IMG/VR virus record: IMGVR_UViG_3300042472_000523
Location: 1-21,952 of that record
Direction: 5' to 3' (one strand)
From: a virus
DNA: 21,952 nt
Numbering within the stretch: position 1 is the first letter of the stretch; each line of letters starts with the position of its first letter. Below are positions 1 through 6,090 of this stretch, one piece after another. The notes under the pieces were generated by a model. It ran no database searches. It saw only the letters and a program-made list of their open reading frames with translations, and was not told where the DNA came from. The translations under genes and the position numbers were made by a program.

Positions 1-1
1 T

Positions 2-175
2 TTAGATGGCAATATAATAAGGCAAATAGAAGATAAATTGTTATACATTATTGATATAAATACCTTAGAAGATTTGCATAAACTAATTGATAAATATGGA
101 ACTCTAATTATTGAAAATGGAGATTCTATAAATAAAACACCAACTATTACTATATATGATGATTATATGGAATAA
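2..175 (+). CDS. C-terminal part of an unknown protein, cut by the window edge
   Basis: An open frame runs from the first bases to a TAA at 173-175, giving 57 residues without a start codon, so the gene begins before the window. The visible part is acidic and rich in Ile, Asp and Leu (for example IIDINTLEDLHKLIDKYG) and looks like alternating strands and helices. I do not recognise the family. It is followed after 25 bases by the next plus-strand gene, so it probably belongs to the same early operon. Confidence 0.6.
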   Translation, partial: LDGNIIRQIEDKLLYIIDINTLEDLHKLIDKYGTLIIENGDSINKTPTITIYDDYME

Positions 176-200
176 TTATTATTTTAAAAACTTAAAATTT

Positions 201-440
201 ATGAAACAAACACCAAAAGAGAAAGCCAAGGAGCTCTTTGACCACTACTATATTTTAATCCAAGAAATTGGAGGAGAATTAGGGCAGGAAATCCTTGTCT
301 CAATCCTTGCAGAACAATGCGCATTGTTTTTTGCAAGCCAAATGCAAGCGGAAAAGTGGTCACAAAAAAAATACAAAGCATACGAGTACTGGCATGAAGT
401 TGAAGTAGAATTAGTAAACTATGCAAATTTTAAACTATGA
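201..440 (+). CDS. Small helical phage protein of unknown function
   Basis: The protein has 79 residues and begins MKQTPKEKAKELFDHYY. I chose the ATG at 201 over the upstream ATG at 156: 201 follows an A-rich leader (TTTTAAAAACTTAAAATTT) typical of Bacteroidetes starts, and starting at 156 would overlap the preceding gene and add an unconvincing Asn/Tyr-rich tail. The sequence is almost entirely predicted helix, with a hydrophobic middle (EILVSILAEQCALFFA) and a charged end. Its stop overlaps the next start (ATGA), which suggests translational coupling. Such short helical proteins are common in early regions of Bacteroidetes phages. No function can be assigned. Confidence 0.7.
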   Translation: MKQTPKEKAKELFDHYYILIQEIGGELGQEILVSILAEQCALFFASQMQAEKWSQKKYKAYEYWHEVEVELVNYANFKL

Positions 441-643
441 CTAAACAAGACCGCAATGCCTATATGCGTGAGTATATGAAGAAGTACCGCGCCACTATGA
501 ATGAATACACTTACAAGAAGATCCGCGAACGGGAGAACCAACGCCTTCGTGCTAAGTACCATGCCATGAGCAGGGAGGAAAGGCAGAAGTACATAGAGTA
601 CCAAAGAAGCTATCACAAACTAAAACAATTTACTAATGAGTAA
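437..643 (+). CDS. Small highly basic protein, possibly nucleic-acid binding
   Basis: The 68-residue protein is dominated by Arg, Lys, Tyr and Glu. It opens MTKQDRNAYMREYMKKYRA and continues as charged helix with repeated aromatic positions (YMREYMKKYR, YIEYQRSYHKL). It overlaps the previous gene by 4 bases (ATGA) and the next by 8 bases, so three genes are read as a coupled set. The basic character suggests nucleic-acid binding, but no helix-turn-helix, zinc site or nuclease motif is visible, so this is inference from composition only. Confidence 0.7.
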   Translation: MTKQDRNAYMREYMKKYRATMNEYTYKKIRERENQRLRAKYHAMSREERQKYIEYQRSYHKLKQFTNE

Positions 644-1364
644 TTTAACAAAGTACCAACCGCGTAACTCCGACGAGCAGGCAATCATCACAGCCCGATC
701 TAATCGCATTGCTAACATGGAGCAAAAGCATGCTTACAAACAAACATTGAATGTTATCAGCTCCGTGTTTCCAATGTACGGCATTGATGGCGATTTAGCT
801 TTTTATGCAAACATAGCCAAGGAGATAGTAAAAACATTTGGGCAGATAGCAGCCAATGAGATTGAAATAGCCTTTCGCCTTTTCTCCGCAGAAACTTTAG
901 AACTGGATGATGATGTTAAATTCTATGGCAAAGCTAATATGCACACCATTGGCAAAATACTAAATGGGTATATGACTTACCGTAGGAAAATAATAGCAAG
1001 TCATGACAATGAAGTAGCAGCACTCCGACACCAGGTGCAGATGGAGGAACGCGGAAGATTGGAGAGAGAGAAATTGTACGCAGAATTTCCAACCATGATA
1101 AAAGAGTTTACCGGTAAGACATGGGAAGATGTGCCGCTATACTGGTATGATATGTGCTTAAAATTTGACATGATAACATACGACGAAGGAGAGAAAAGAG
1201 CGTTATGGGAAGAAGCTCAGGCCATCGCACTTAAAGAGCCACCAGAGTCATTAGACCTTATGACCATCCGCAGCCATGCAAAGAAAATAGAACAGGGAAA
1301 CATGAAAAGAGCAGTAGTGATTGCTCAGAAATTGGCTGTGTGGAGGAAAGTGATAAAAAAATAA
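636..1364 (+). CDS. Unknown early phage protein, possible replication accessory
   Basis: The protein has 242 residues. It has a globular N-terminal half (about residues 40-115, with FPMYGIDGDLAFYANIAKEI and an aromatic YGKANMHTIGKILNGYM segment), a strongly charged helix around residues 115-150 (RRKIIASHDNEVAALRHQVQMEE), and a C-terminal helical part with WEDVPLYWYDMCLKF. No ATPase, zinc or nuclease motif is visible. Its place at the head of the early operon, just before the OB-fold and nuclease genes, fits a replication or recombination accessory role such as a loader, but that is positional inference. It is the last gene before an AT-rich gap with a promoter. Confidence 0.75.
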   Translation: MSNLTKYQPRNSDEQAIITARSNRIANMEQKHAYKQTLNVISSVFPMYGIDGDLAFYANIAKEIVKTFGQIAANEIEIAFRLFSAETLELDDDVKFYGKANMHTIGKILNGYMTYRRKIIASHDNEVAALRHQVQMEERGRLEREKLYAEFPTMIKEFTGKTWEDVPLYWYDMCLKFDMITYDEGEKRALWEEAQAIALKEPPESLDLMTIRSHAKKIEQGNMKRAVVIAQKLAVWRKVIKK

Positions 1365-1394
1365 AAATAATTTAAATATTATTATGTATATTAA

Positions 1395-1414
1395 ATATAT
1401 ACTTTGTATATTTA
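1395..1414 (+). promoter_or_regulatory. Promoter/operator-like element, copy 1
   Basis: The gap 1365-1460 is very AT-rich and contains ATATACTTTGTATATTT at 1397-1413, identical over 17 bases to a second copy at 7004-7020. It holds an imperfect palindrome, ATATAC-TTT-GTATAT. The right half, TATATTTA, resembles the Bacteroidetes -7 box TAnnTTTG with the last base changed. It sits 47 bases before the start at 1461. No clear -33 TTTG box is seen. The duplication in front of two operons is the main support. Confidence 0.5.
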
Positions 1415-1460
1415 CGTATTGAAACAAACAAACGATATTTCACCTTAAAAAACAAAGATT

Positions 1461-1679
1461 ATGACAACTTTAGAAATTAATTTAGAAAGAAACGAAAAAA
1501 ATGTATTCTGGACGGCTAATGATAATGCTGGTTGGTATGCAATTTCAAGAGATGGAATTAATATGATAACTTTTTATGAGGGCAAATATACTTTTTCAAT
1601 AAAAAAAGATGTAATAAGATTTTACACTGAAAAAGGTTTTGCGAAAAGAGTTACACAACTCCTAAATAGAGGATACTAA
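1461..1679 (+). CDS. Small unknown protein, first gene after the promoter
   Basis: The 72-residue protein begins MTTLEINLERNEKNVFWTANDN and continues with alternating hydrophobic and aromatic residues suggesting a small beta sheet (GWYAISRDGINMITFYEG, KYTFSIKKDVIRFYT), then a basic C-terminal helix. The start follows an A-rich leader with no Shine-Dalgarno box. The gene is flanked by the promoter-like repeat upstream and a terminator hairpin 14 bases past its stop, so it may be transcribed alone at high level. Function unknown; a small host-takeover protein would fit, but nothing in the sequence proves that. Confidence 0.65.
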   Translation: MTTLEINLERNEKNVFWTANDNAGWYAISRDGINMITFYEGKYTFSIKKDVIRFYTEKGFAKRVTQLLNRGY

Positions 1680-1692
1680 AAATAAATTTCAC

Positions 1693-1720
1693 AGGGCAGT
1701 CCCCCAGCTGCCCTATTTTA
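1693..1720 (+). terminator. Intrinsic terminator after 1461-1679
   Basis: A 7-bp GC-rich stem AGGGCAG (1693-1699) pairs with CTGCCCT (1708-1714) around an 8-base C-rich loop and is followed by ATTTTA. The T-tract is short, so termination may be partial. It separates the single gene 1461-1679 from the operon starting at 1741. Confidence 0.65.
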
Positions 1721-1740
1721 TCACCTTAATAAAAACAAAC

Positions 1741-2004
1741 ATGAACGACATTAGCAAACGATTTGCATCCTACCTAATGGATGACTATCACATCAAAGGC
1801 ACAACAGAGGAGGATGTTGACAAAGCCATTAACAAAATCTTCCGCTATGAATTACTTGACGATGCCCAGCAAGTGTTATTTAACGAAATCATGACAGAAG
1901 CACTTGATGTGCCTTGGATAGCGGAGCAGCTCACAGATGTGTGGGATAGATATAATCAAGAGATTTTAGACTGCAAAAAAGAAGATTATTATGAAAATCG
2001 TTAA
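1741..2004 (+). CDS. Small acidic helical protein, unknown
   Basis: The protein has 87 residues, is acidic and helical, and begins MNDISKRFASYLMDDYHIKG. It contains EEDVDKAINKIFRYELLDDAQQVLF and a Trp-containing segment VPWIAEQLTDVWDRY. It starts after an A-rich leader just past the first terminator and overlaps the following OB-fold-like gene by 14 bases, so the two are probably translated together. No domain is recognised. Because it is co-translated with a putative DNA-binding protein, a partner role in replication is possible, but this is inference. Confidence 0.65.
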   Translation: MNDISKRFASYLMDDYHIKGTTEEDVDKAINKIFRYELLDDAQQVLFNEIMTEALDVPWIAEQLTDVWDRYNQEILDCKKEDYYENR

Positions 2005-2395
2005 AGGTGTGGTAAAATATGGTGCAGGTGCGCCAAGGGAAGGACAATATGGGCCTTCAATAAACATCCTTGTAACTCTGGAGGATCAAAGCCAAGTCAG
2101 AGTTTACGGAAAGCCTGGCGATGTTATTGAGAGATATAAGTCTGGGCAGAACATACAGCTAATAGATGATAAAGGCAAATACAAGGTAGTTGAAGATGAG
2201 CCGCAAACAATGCCAGTACAGGCAGAGCAAAGCGAAAAGCCAGACTTGGCTGCATTAGTGTTTGAGTTGTCTGCCATTTACTCACAGGCATACATTGACA
2301 TTTACAATAAGATAAGTGAGGCTGGAGTGCCGCATGAAAGTGCAACGGCAGCGACAAGCACTATCTTTATACAGGTATTTCAGAAATTGAGGTGA
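1991..2395 (+). CDS. OB-fold-like protein, candidate single-strand DNA-binding protein
   Basis: The protein has 134 residues. Residues 1-70 show the strand pattern and Gly turns of a small beta barrel: KIVKGVVKYGAGAPREGQYG, then SINILVTLEDQSQVRVYGKPGD, then a GQNIQLIDDKGKYKVVEDE end. This resembles OB-fold nucleic-acid-binding domains of phages. An acidic, Gln/Pro linker (about 70-83) leads to a helical C-terminal part (DLAALVFELSAIYSQAYIDIYNKI). It lacks the acidic tail tip of host SSB. It lies upstream of the PD-(D/E)XK nuclease, consistent with a recombination module. Binding of single-stranded DNA is inferred from fold-like features, not from a diagnostic motif. Confidence 0.55.
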   Translation: MKIVKGVVKYGAGAPREGQYGPSINILVTLEDQSQVRVYGKPGDVIERYKSGQNIQLIDDKGKYKVVEDEPQTMPVQAEQSEKPDLAALVFELSAIYSQAYIDIYNKISEAGVPHESATAATSTIFIQVFQKLR

Positions 2396-2407
2396 ATGAC
2401 TACATAC

Positions 2408-2435
2408 GAGGCAGTATCTGCGCTGCCTCTTTTTT
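2408..2435 (+). terminator. Strong intrinsic terminator
   Basis: A perfect 7-bp stem GAGGCAG (2408-2414) pairs with CTGCCTC (2423-2429) around an 8-base loop and is followed by six T. It starts 13 bases after the stop of the OB-fold-like gene. It ends the 1741-2395 unit. Confidence 0.85.
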
Positions 2436-2456
2436 AAAAACTTAAAAACAAAACAA

Positions 2457-2705
2457 ATGGCTTTAGATAGAAAAACACCGTTCAATGTTTCATTTTATGA
2501 CCATGATGAACAAAAAATACAAACTTGGGCATTTAATGGAAGTACAAGATTAGCTTTATTGGTAAATACTATTACGCATATAAAGAATAAAATAGACACT
2601 AATAAATATAATAATGAAAAAGAGATAGAGGAAGCAATAGATTATGTAAAATATGAAGTAAAGAAATTTATTGAAACACAATATACAACAGAAGAAAATG
2701 CTTAA
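2457..2705 (+). CDS. Small unknown protein preceding the nuclease
   Basis: The 82-residue protein begins MALDRKTPFNVSFYDHDEQK. Residues 10-35 look beta-rich (FNVSFYDHDEQ, TWAFNGSTRLALLV) and the rest is a long charged helix (NEKEIEEAIDYVKYEVKKFIE). The start follows an A-rich leader directly after the terminator at 2408-2435. Its stop lies inside the start region of the nuclease gene (8-base overlap), indicating coupling. I do not recognise the family. Confidence 0.65.
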   Translation: MALDRKTPFNVSFYDHDEQKIQTWAFNGSTRLALLVNTITHIKNKIDTNKYNNEKEIEEAIDYVKYEVKKFIETQYTTEENA

Positions 2706-3594
2706 ACTACCACGACCACACCTTTCTATCTCGCAGATTAATCTCTGGGAGTCCGATCCCTCCGCTTACATGAAGAGGTATTTCCTAAACATTCCCGATG
2801 CTCCTTCGCCTATGATGGAATTTGGAAAGCAGTTTGCCTCCGACATTGAGGACTATTGCAAAGGAGAGAAAAGAGAGTTTAATTTTCCTAATAACTTTCT
2901 AAACGATATATTAATTTATCCTCATGTTGAGCATAAGTTAGAGTACGATTTTGGTGACTTTAAATTTATTGGCTACATAGACAATGCGTCTGAAAACTTT
3001 GAAATTATACGCGATTTTAAAACAGGCACTGCTGCCTGGACACAAGACAGATTAGAAAACAGTTTACAAATGCAAGCCTATAGCTATGTAATATTTCAGC
3101 AATATGGCATTATCCCTACTTGTTTTATTGATTATTACAAGACAAGGATAAAAGGCAAAAGCATGGAGTGGACAGATGTGCATGAAACATATCAGCATAC
3201 ATTTACTATGACTGATTTAGCATTAGTACAAATGAGAATTATTAAAGCAGCGGAGGAAATAGCGGAAGCCTATGAGCTGCATTGTAATGAGGATTTAGAA
3301 CTTTTAATATTTAATTATATAGAGTGTGACAATGGTGTTAAATGGTTAACAGAAAAAAGAGATAAATATAGAAAGGAAATAGAGCAGCAGTTGCAGAATA
3401 GTAGGTACATGGTTCAAGTTGATAATAAGATTTTAAGTTATAGCACCTATCAGAAAAAGTCATATACTCATAGCCCAGAATTACAAGAGAGGGAGGAGCA
3501 ACTGGCTGCACAGAAGAAGCAGGAAATACTTTACGGTGTAGCGACAGAAGAAACTAAGACAATTACATTGCTTACGGTAAAAGATGTAAAGTGA
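2698..3594 (+). CDS. PD-(D/E)XK nuclease, RecB/Cas4-like
   Basis: The 298-residue protein carries the RecB-family nuclease core. The N-terminal LSISQINLWESDPSAYMKRY (residues 9-28) is the typical lead-in. GYID gives a metal-binding Asp at 95, DFKTG gives Asp106 and Lys108, and QMQAY (124-128) is the Q-x-x-x-Y-type motif that follows the active site. The iron-sulphur cysteines of Cas4/AddB are not evident. Likely role: phage DNA exonuclease in recombination or DNA processing in the cytoplasm. I chose ATG 2698 rather than the upstream TTG 2671, because it lies right at the end of the previous gene (8-base overlap) and the conserved region starts just after it. The C-terminus is a Glu/Gln/Lys-rich coiled segment. 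Confidence 0.85.
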   Translation: MLKLPRPHLSISQINLWESDPSAYMKRYFLNIPDAPSPMMEFGKQFASDIEDYCKGEKREFNFPNNFLNDILIYPHVEHKLEYDFGDFKFIGYIDNASENFEIIRDFKTGTAAWTQDRLENSLQMQAYSYVIFQQYGIIPTCFIDYYKTRIKGKSMEWTDVHETYQHTFTMTDLALVQMRIIKAAEEIAEAYELHCNEDLELLIFNYIECDNGVKWLTEKRDKYRKEIEQQLQNSRYMVQVDNKILSYSTYQKKSYTHSPELQEREEQLAAQKKQEILYGVATEETKTITLLTVKDVK

Positions 3595-3656
3595 AAGAGT
3601 ATAATAATATATGCCCCGAGTTCTGGGGAGACAGTGAAGGATTTTTTGATTTTTAA
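3591..3656 (+). CDS. Possible 21-residue micro-ORF
   Basis: A GTG at 3591-3593 overlaps the TGA stop of the nuclease gene and opens a 21-codon frame ending at TAA 3654-3656. It reads VKEYNNICPEFWGDSEGFFD plus F. The acidic, aromatic composition and coupled start make translation plausible, but so short a frame can be chance. It fills most of the 73-base gap before the next gene. Confidence 0.25.
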   Translation: MKEYNNICPEFWGDSEGFFDF

Positions 3657-3667
3657 AATAAATTAAG

Positions 3668-3889
3668 ATGAACGACAAATCATTAGAAAGAGTATTAGAT
3701 AATATATTAAATGATATGAATTCAGTTTTTATATTGTTAACAAAAAAAATAGAAGAACTTGAACAAGATTTAATAGATGTAGAAAAACTCTATGAACAAG
3801 TTAAGTCAGATAGAGATGAAGCTTTTGAAAAAGGCTACGAAAAAGGGCTAAAAGATGGATTGATGAGTGACGAAAGATTTCCATTTTAA
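3668..3889 (+). CDS. Small acidic coiled-coil protein, unknown
   Basis: The 73-residue protein is largely one predicted coiled coil: hydrophobic heptad positions run through NSVFILLTKKIEELEQDLID and VEKLYEQVKSDRDEAFEKGY. The C-terminus has a Gly/Lys pattern (GYEKGLKDGLMSDERFPF) seen in several small phage proteins. It starts after an A-rich leader and is separated from the next gene by 9 bases. No enzyme motif is present. It may act as a multimerisation or adaptor protein. Confidence 0.65.
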   Translation: MNDKSLERVLDNILNDMNSVFILLTKKIEELEQDLIDVEKLYEQVKSDRDEAFEKGYEKGLKDGLMSDERFPF

Positions 3890-3898
3890 AAAACTATC

Positions 3899-4309
3899 AT
3901 GAAAGAATATAATAGCAAGATGTTAGAAATTAAAGCTTTTTGTGAGGAGGTTAACGCCTGGATAAGCACAGCCCCATCGGCTGAAATGCTAGATGAATGT
4001 GATGAATATTTGAGACAATTATCTGCTTATTACTCTCGATACACGGTTATATCTGGTATGAACGAAAGTATTTATTCTTATCTAATGATGACTTGCATTC
4101 GCGATATGCCAGAGGAGGAGTATAAAAGAGTTAAGCACTCCTCCACATTAACCGATTTTTATGTTAAAGGGAAATACCCAAAAGCTACGGCGATCTTCGA
4201 ACAATGTAGAGCCGTTCAAAAGTTATTATTAGTAACTTCCGATAATTATCGAACTTTGCTTAGTAGCTTTAGGCAGGAAAGAATATTAGTAGGACACATG
4301 ACTACTTAA
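3899..4309 (+). CDS. Unknown helical phage protein near the nuclease
   Basis: The protein has 136 residues, all predicted helix, beginning MKEYNSKMLEIKAFCEEVN. Notable segments are YLRQLSAYYSRYTVISGMNE, the acidic/basic PEEEYKRVKHSS, and the C-terminal KATAIFEQCRAVQKLLL followed by YRTLLSSFRQERIL. This general pattern (helical, with a C-terminal LRTLISY-type segment) occurs in proteins placed near recombination nucleases in Bacteroidetes phages, from general memory. Three Cys residues are scattered and do not form a zinc site. The gene closes the recombination group; a non-coding gap follows. Confidence 0.65.
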   Translation: MKEYNSKMLEIKAFCEEVNAWISTAPSAEMLDECDEYLRQLSAYYSRYTVISGMNESIYSYLMMTCIRDMPEEEYKRVKHSSTLTDFYVKGKYPKATAIFEQCRAVQKLLLVTSDNYRTLLSSFRQERILVGHMTT

Positions 4310-4424
4310 AAATATTTGCAGACCTCGGGTTTAGGTGTTATGTTATTTTCCCCTGATTAGACATTTCTTTCCACCTATTCGCGTCAGAGGATGAATTGGC
4401 AATCTGGAATTAGACAGATAAATA

Positions 4425-4546
4425 GCAAGGTGGCGGAAGATAGACGCTAAAAAACTGTAATGAGGTACGCTAACCCTCACGTTAAACAAAAAGGGTATCA
4501 ACGCAGAAGTGCGGAAGCTTTGCAGGTATCGAATCCTGCCCTTGCA
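4425..4546 (+). ncRNA. Candidate tRNA-like structured RNA
   Basis: The gap 4310-4589 has no convincing gene. Within it GCAAGG (4425-4430) pairs with CCTTGC (4540-4545), like an acceptor stem. TG then GCG/CGC (4433-4435, 4445-4447) resembles the D arm of class II tRNAs such as tRNA-Leu (TGGCGGAA...TAGACGC). GCAGG/CCTGC (4522-4526, 4535-4539) with loop TATCGAAT resembles a T arm with one extra base. Between them TGAGG/CCTCA (4461-4465, 4475-4479) and CGCA-GAAG-TGCG (4502-4513) form hairpins, the second like a long variable arm. No canonical anticodon loop is found, the D loop lacks GG, and the length (about 121 bases) is too long for a tRNA. It may be a degenerate tRNA or a tRNA mimic. Confidence 0.4.
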
Positions 4547-4558
4547 CAATTAAAAACT

Positions 4559-4592
4559 TCTCTTAAATGTCTCTTAAATGTCTCTTAAAATG
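4559..4592 (+). repeat. Triple 11-bp tandem repeat at a gene start
   Basis: The unit TCTCTTAAATG occurs at 4559-4569 and 4570-4580 and, with one inserted A, at 4581-4592. Each unit ends in ATG. The first ATG opens only an 8-codon frame. The second and third share the frame of the membrane protein that follows. The repeat thus forms its leader and start region. Confidence 0.8.
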
Positions 4593-4766
4593 AAAACATT
4601 ATTAATTTGTATATTATTACAACTTGTTTTATTTATACCATTTTATTTAATTTGGAGAAACGACTGTAAAGAAATAGGCAAAGAAAATTTAGCAGTAAGT
4701 CTTAGTGAAAGATTTATTGCTTGGATATTATACTGTCCAATTTGGTTAATTGGATTTTTTCGTTAA
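4590..4766 (+). CDS. Small membrane protein, unknown
   Basis: From ATG 4590 the protein has 58 residues. It opens with a hydrophobic segment (MKTLLICILLQLVLFIPFYL, residues 1-20) followed by a charged loop RNDCKEIGKEN, and a second hydrophobic segment near the C-terminus (FIAWILYCPIWLIGFF). It is probably a two-pass inner-membrane protein or hairpin. The in-frame ATG at 4578 would add only MSLK; I prefer 4590 because its hydrophobic N-terminus looks natural. It lies between the structured gap and thyX. A phage membrane protein here could serve host takeover or exclusion of other phages; the sequence does not decide. Confidence 0.6.
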   Translation: MKTLLICILLQLVLFIPFYLIWRNDCKEIGKENLAVSLSERFIAWILYCPIWLIGFFR

Positions 4767-4799
4767 ACCATATCGTTGACATTAACAAAATGATAAACA

Positions 4800-5441
4800 A
4801 TGAAAATAGAACTATTAGAAATATTTGGCAATGATGAAATGGTAGTTAATGCCGCCAGAGTTAGCTATGGCAAGGACGCAACCAATTACACCAGTGGCGA
4901 GAACAAAAGCCTAATAAATTACCTTGCCTCACATGGTCACACTTCCCCCTTTCGCCATCCGCAAATCCAATACCGGATAACTTGCCCTATTTACGTTGAA
5001 CGGCAGTTGTTAAAGCACCAGGTAGGCTTATCTGCCAATAGTATCTCTGGTAGATACGTTGATTTTTCCGATACATACACTAAGGTAAATGTATGGAGAA
5101 AACAAAGTAAATCAAGTAAGCAAGGCAGCGAAGGTATGTTGTTTACCGATGTCGCAGAGAAGGCAAAGTTTATAGAGGAGCAACTTATTGACCATGCTAA
5201 AAGAGCGTATCAAACCTTAATAGAACTTGGAGTATCAAAGGAACAAGCGCGTACTATTTTACCGTTAAACTTAAATACTACCTTTATCTGGACTGGATCT
5301 CTCTACGCGTACATAAATATGTTTAAGCTACGCATTGACGCAAATGCCCAGGCAGAAACAAGATATATAGCCATGGAGATGCTGCATGAGTTAAAACTTA
5401 CAAATAAATTTATATTATCTTTAGAAGCATTTCACCTATGA
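4800..5441 (+). CDS. thyX: Flavin-dependent thymidylate synthase ThyX
   Basis: ThyX converts dUMP to dTMP using methylene-tetrahydrofolate, FAD and NADPH. The 213 residues match the family length. HTSPFRHPQIQYRI (47-60) and YVERQLLKHQ precede the signature KHQVGLSANSISGRY (72-86), the counterpart of RHRxxSxNxxSxRY with Lys and Gln replacing the two Arg and one extra residue, a form I know from phage ThyX. Ser78 is the likely counterpart of the conserved Ser. The C-terminal LPLNLNTTFIWTGSL, LR (177-178) and AQAETR (183-188) are typical FAD/dUMP-binding parts. Its stop overlaps the next start (ATGA), the first of three such overlaps in a nucleotide-metabolism operon. Confidence 0.93.
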   Translation: MKIELLEIFGNDEMVVNAARVSYGKDATNYTSGENKSLINYLASHGHTSPFRHPQIQYRITCPIYVERQLLKHQVGLSANSISGRYVDFSDTYTKVNVWRKQSKSSKQGSEGMLFTDVAEKAKFIEEQLIDHAKRAYQTLIELGVSKEQARTILPLNLNTTFIWTGSLYAYINMFKLRIDANAQAETRYIAMEMLHELKLTNKFILSLEAFHL

Positions 5442-5890
5442 ATAAACTTAATTTTTTAAAAACCTATATTGAACTTTACAAGTCAAATGAAATAATGAAT
5501 AAAGTTGAAAAATTAGAAACAAAAACAAACGAAGAAAGGGTTAAGGAGTTAATGATAGCTTCTGGAAGGAATCCTTGCATTGAAGAATATGGAGCATATA
5601 GGACAAATGAAAATAAACTTCGCTACGACCTTTGCCCAGCCATTGCGCAACGTGAGTATGCCAAAGTGTGGACACAAGGTTTAGAAAAGTATCCTGCCGG
5701 TAACTGGGAGAAAGGCTTTCCCTTTTCCGTTGTCATTGCCTCCGCTATGCGACACCTTGAAGCCATGCGACTTGGTGAAATGATAGACGCTGAAAGTGGG
5801 CTTTTGCATTCAGCGCACTTAATGGCAAATGCTGGAATGCTGACTGAATTTTATTTTACTCATCCAGAATTAAATGATTTACAAAAATGA
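5438..5890 (+). CDS. dATP/dGTP diphosphohydrolase-like protein (DUF5664 type)
   Basis: The 150-residue protein has the conserved core of the phage dATP/dGTP diphosphohydrolase N-terminal family: LRYDLCPAIAQREYAKVW (about 61-78), GLEKYPAGNWEKG (81-93), RHLEAMRLGEMIDAESGLLH (105-124) and AHLMANAG. Acidic and His residues here probably bind metal. A relative in vibriophage phiVC8 works in making 2-aminoadenine DNA, but the family also occurs in phages with normal DNA, and no purZ is seen here. The expected reaction is dNTP to dNMP plus pyrophosphate. The first 35 residues are a charged leader; ATG 5438 is chosen because it overlaps the thyX stop, although ATG 5495 is possible. Confidence 0.75.
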   Translation: MNKLNFLKTYIELYKSNEIMNKVEKLETKTNEERVKELMIASGRNPCIEEYGAYRTNENKLRYDLCPAIAQREYAKVWTQGLEKYPAGNWEKGFPFSVVIASAMRHLEAMRLGEMIDAESGLLHSAHLMANAGMLTEFYFTHPELNDLQK

Positions 5891-6090
5891 GCAAACAAAC
5901 GGCAGTTGAATGGGTAATTGAGCAATATATTAATAAAAATCGTGGACTTGAAGTATTTATGAAAGCAATACAAATGGAAAAGGAGCAGATAACGGAGGCT
6001 TTTAAAGAAGGAAATTTATATAATGGATGGGCATTAAAGCATGATCCAGAACAATATTACAACGAAACTTATAAAAAAATAGAAAAATGA
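5887..6090 (+). CDS. Small phage protein between nucleotide enzymes
   Basis: The 67-residue protein begins MSKQTAVEWVIEQYINKNRG, contains QMEKEQITEAFKEGNLYNGW and ends EQYYNETYKKIEK. This arrangement (TAVEWL..., MEKEQI, EQYYNETY) is a recurrent small-protein type in Bacteroidetes phages and genomes that I recognise, but it has no known function. It overlaps both neighbours by 4 bases (ATGA), so it is translated as part of the thyX-dcd operon. Confidence 0.75.
   Translation: MSKQTAVEWVIEQYINKNRGLEVFMKAIQMEKEQITEAFKEGNLYNGWALKHDPEQYYNETYKKIEK

Noticed and set aside
156-200. Upstream ATG at 156 for the gene at 201-440
   Set aside because: It would overlap the preceding gene and add a low-complexity Asn/Tyr stretch, whereas 201 follows a typical leader.
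4332-4390. Pseudoknot formed by TAGGTG/CACCTA and CCCCTGA/TCAGAGG
   Set aside because: The second stem needs a bulge and both are short; without comparative data a pseudoknot or group I intron core cannot be claimed.
4494-4507. GGTATCAACGCAGA matches part of a common cDNA-synthesis adaptor
   Set aside because: Only 14 bases match, flanking bases differ, and the segment takes part in the CGCA/TGCG hairpin; chance is more likely than contamination, though a read check would settle it.
4343-4549. Minus-strand 68-residue frame across the gap at 4310-4577
   Set aside because: It is on the wrong strand for the region, has no A-rich leader, and overlaps the stems of the structured-RNA candidate.
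4567-4593. ATG at 4567 as the start of the small membrane protein
   Set aside because: That frame ends after 8 codons; only ATG 4578 or 4590 reach the membrane segments.
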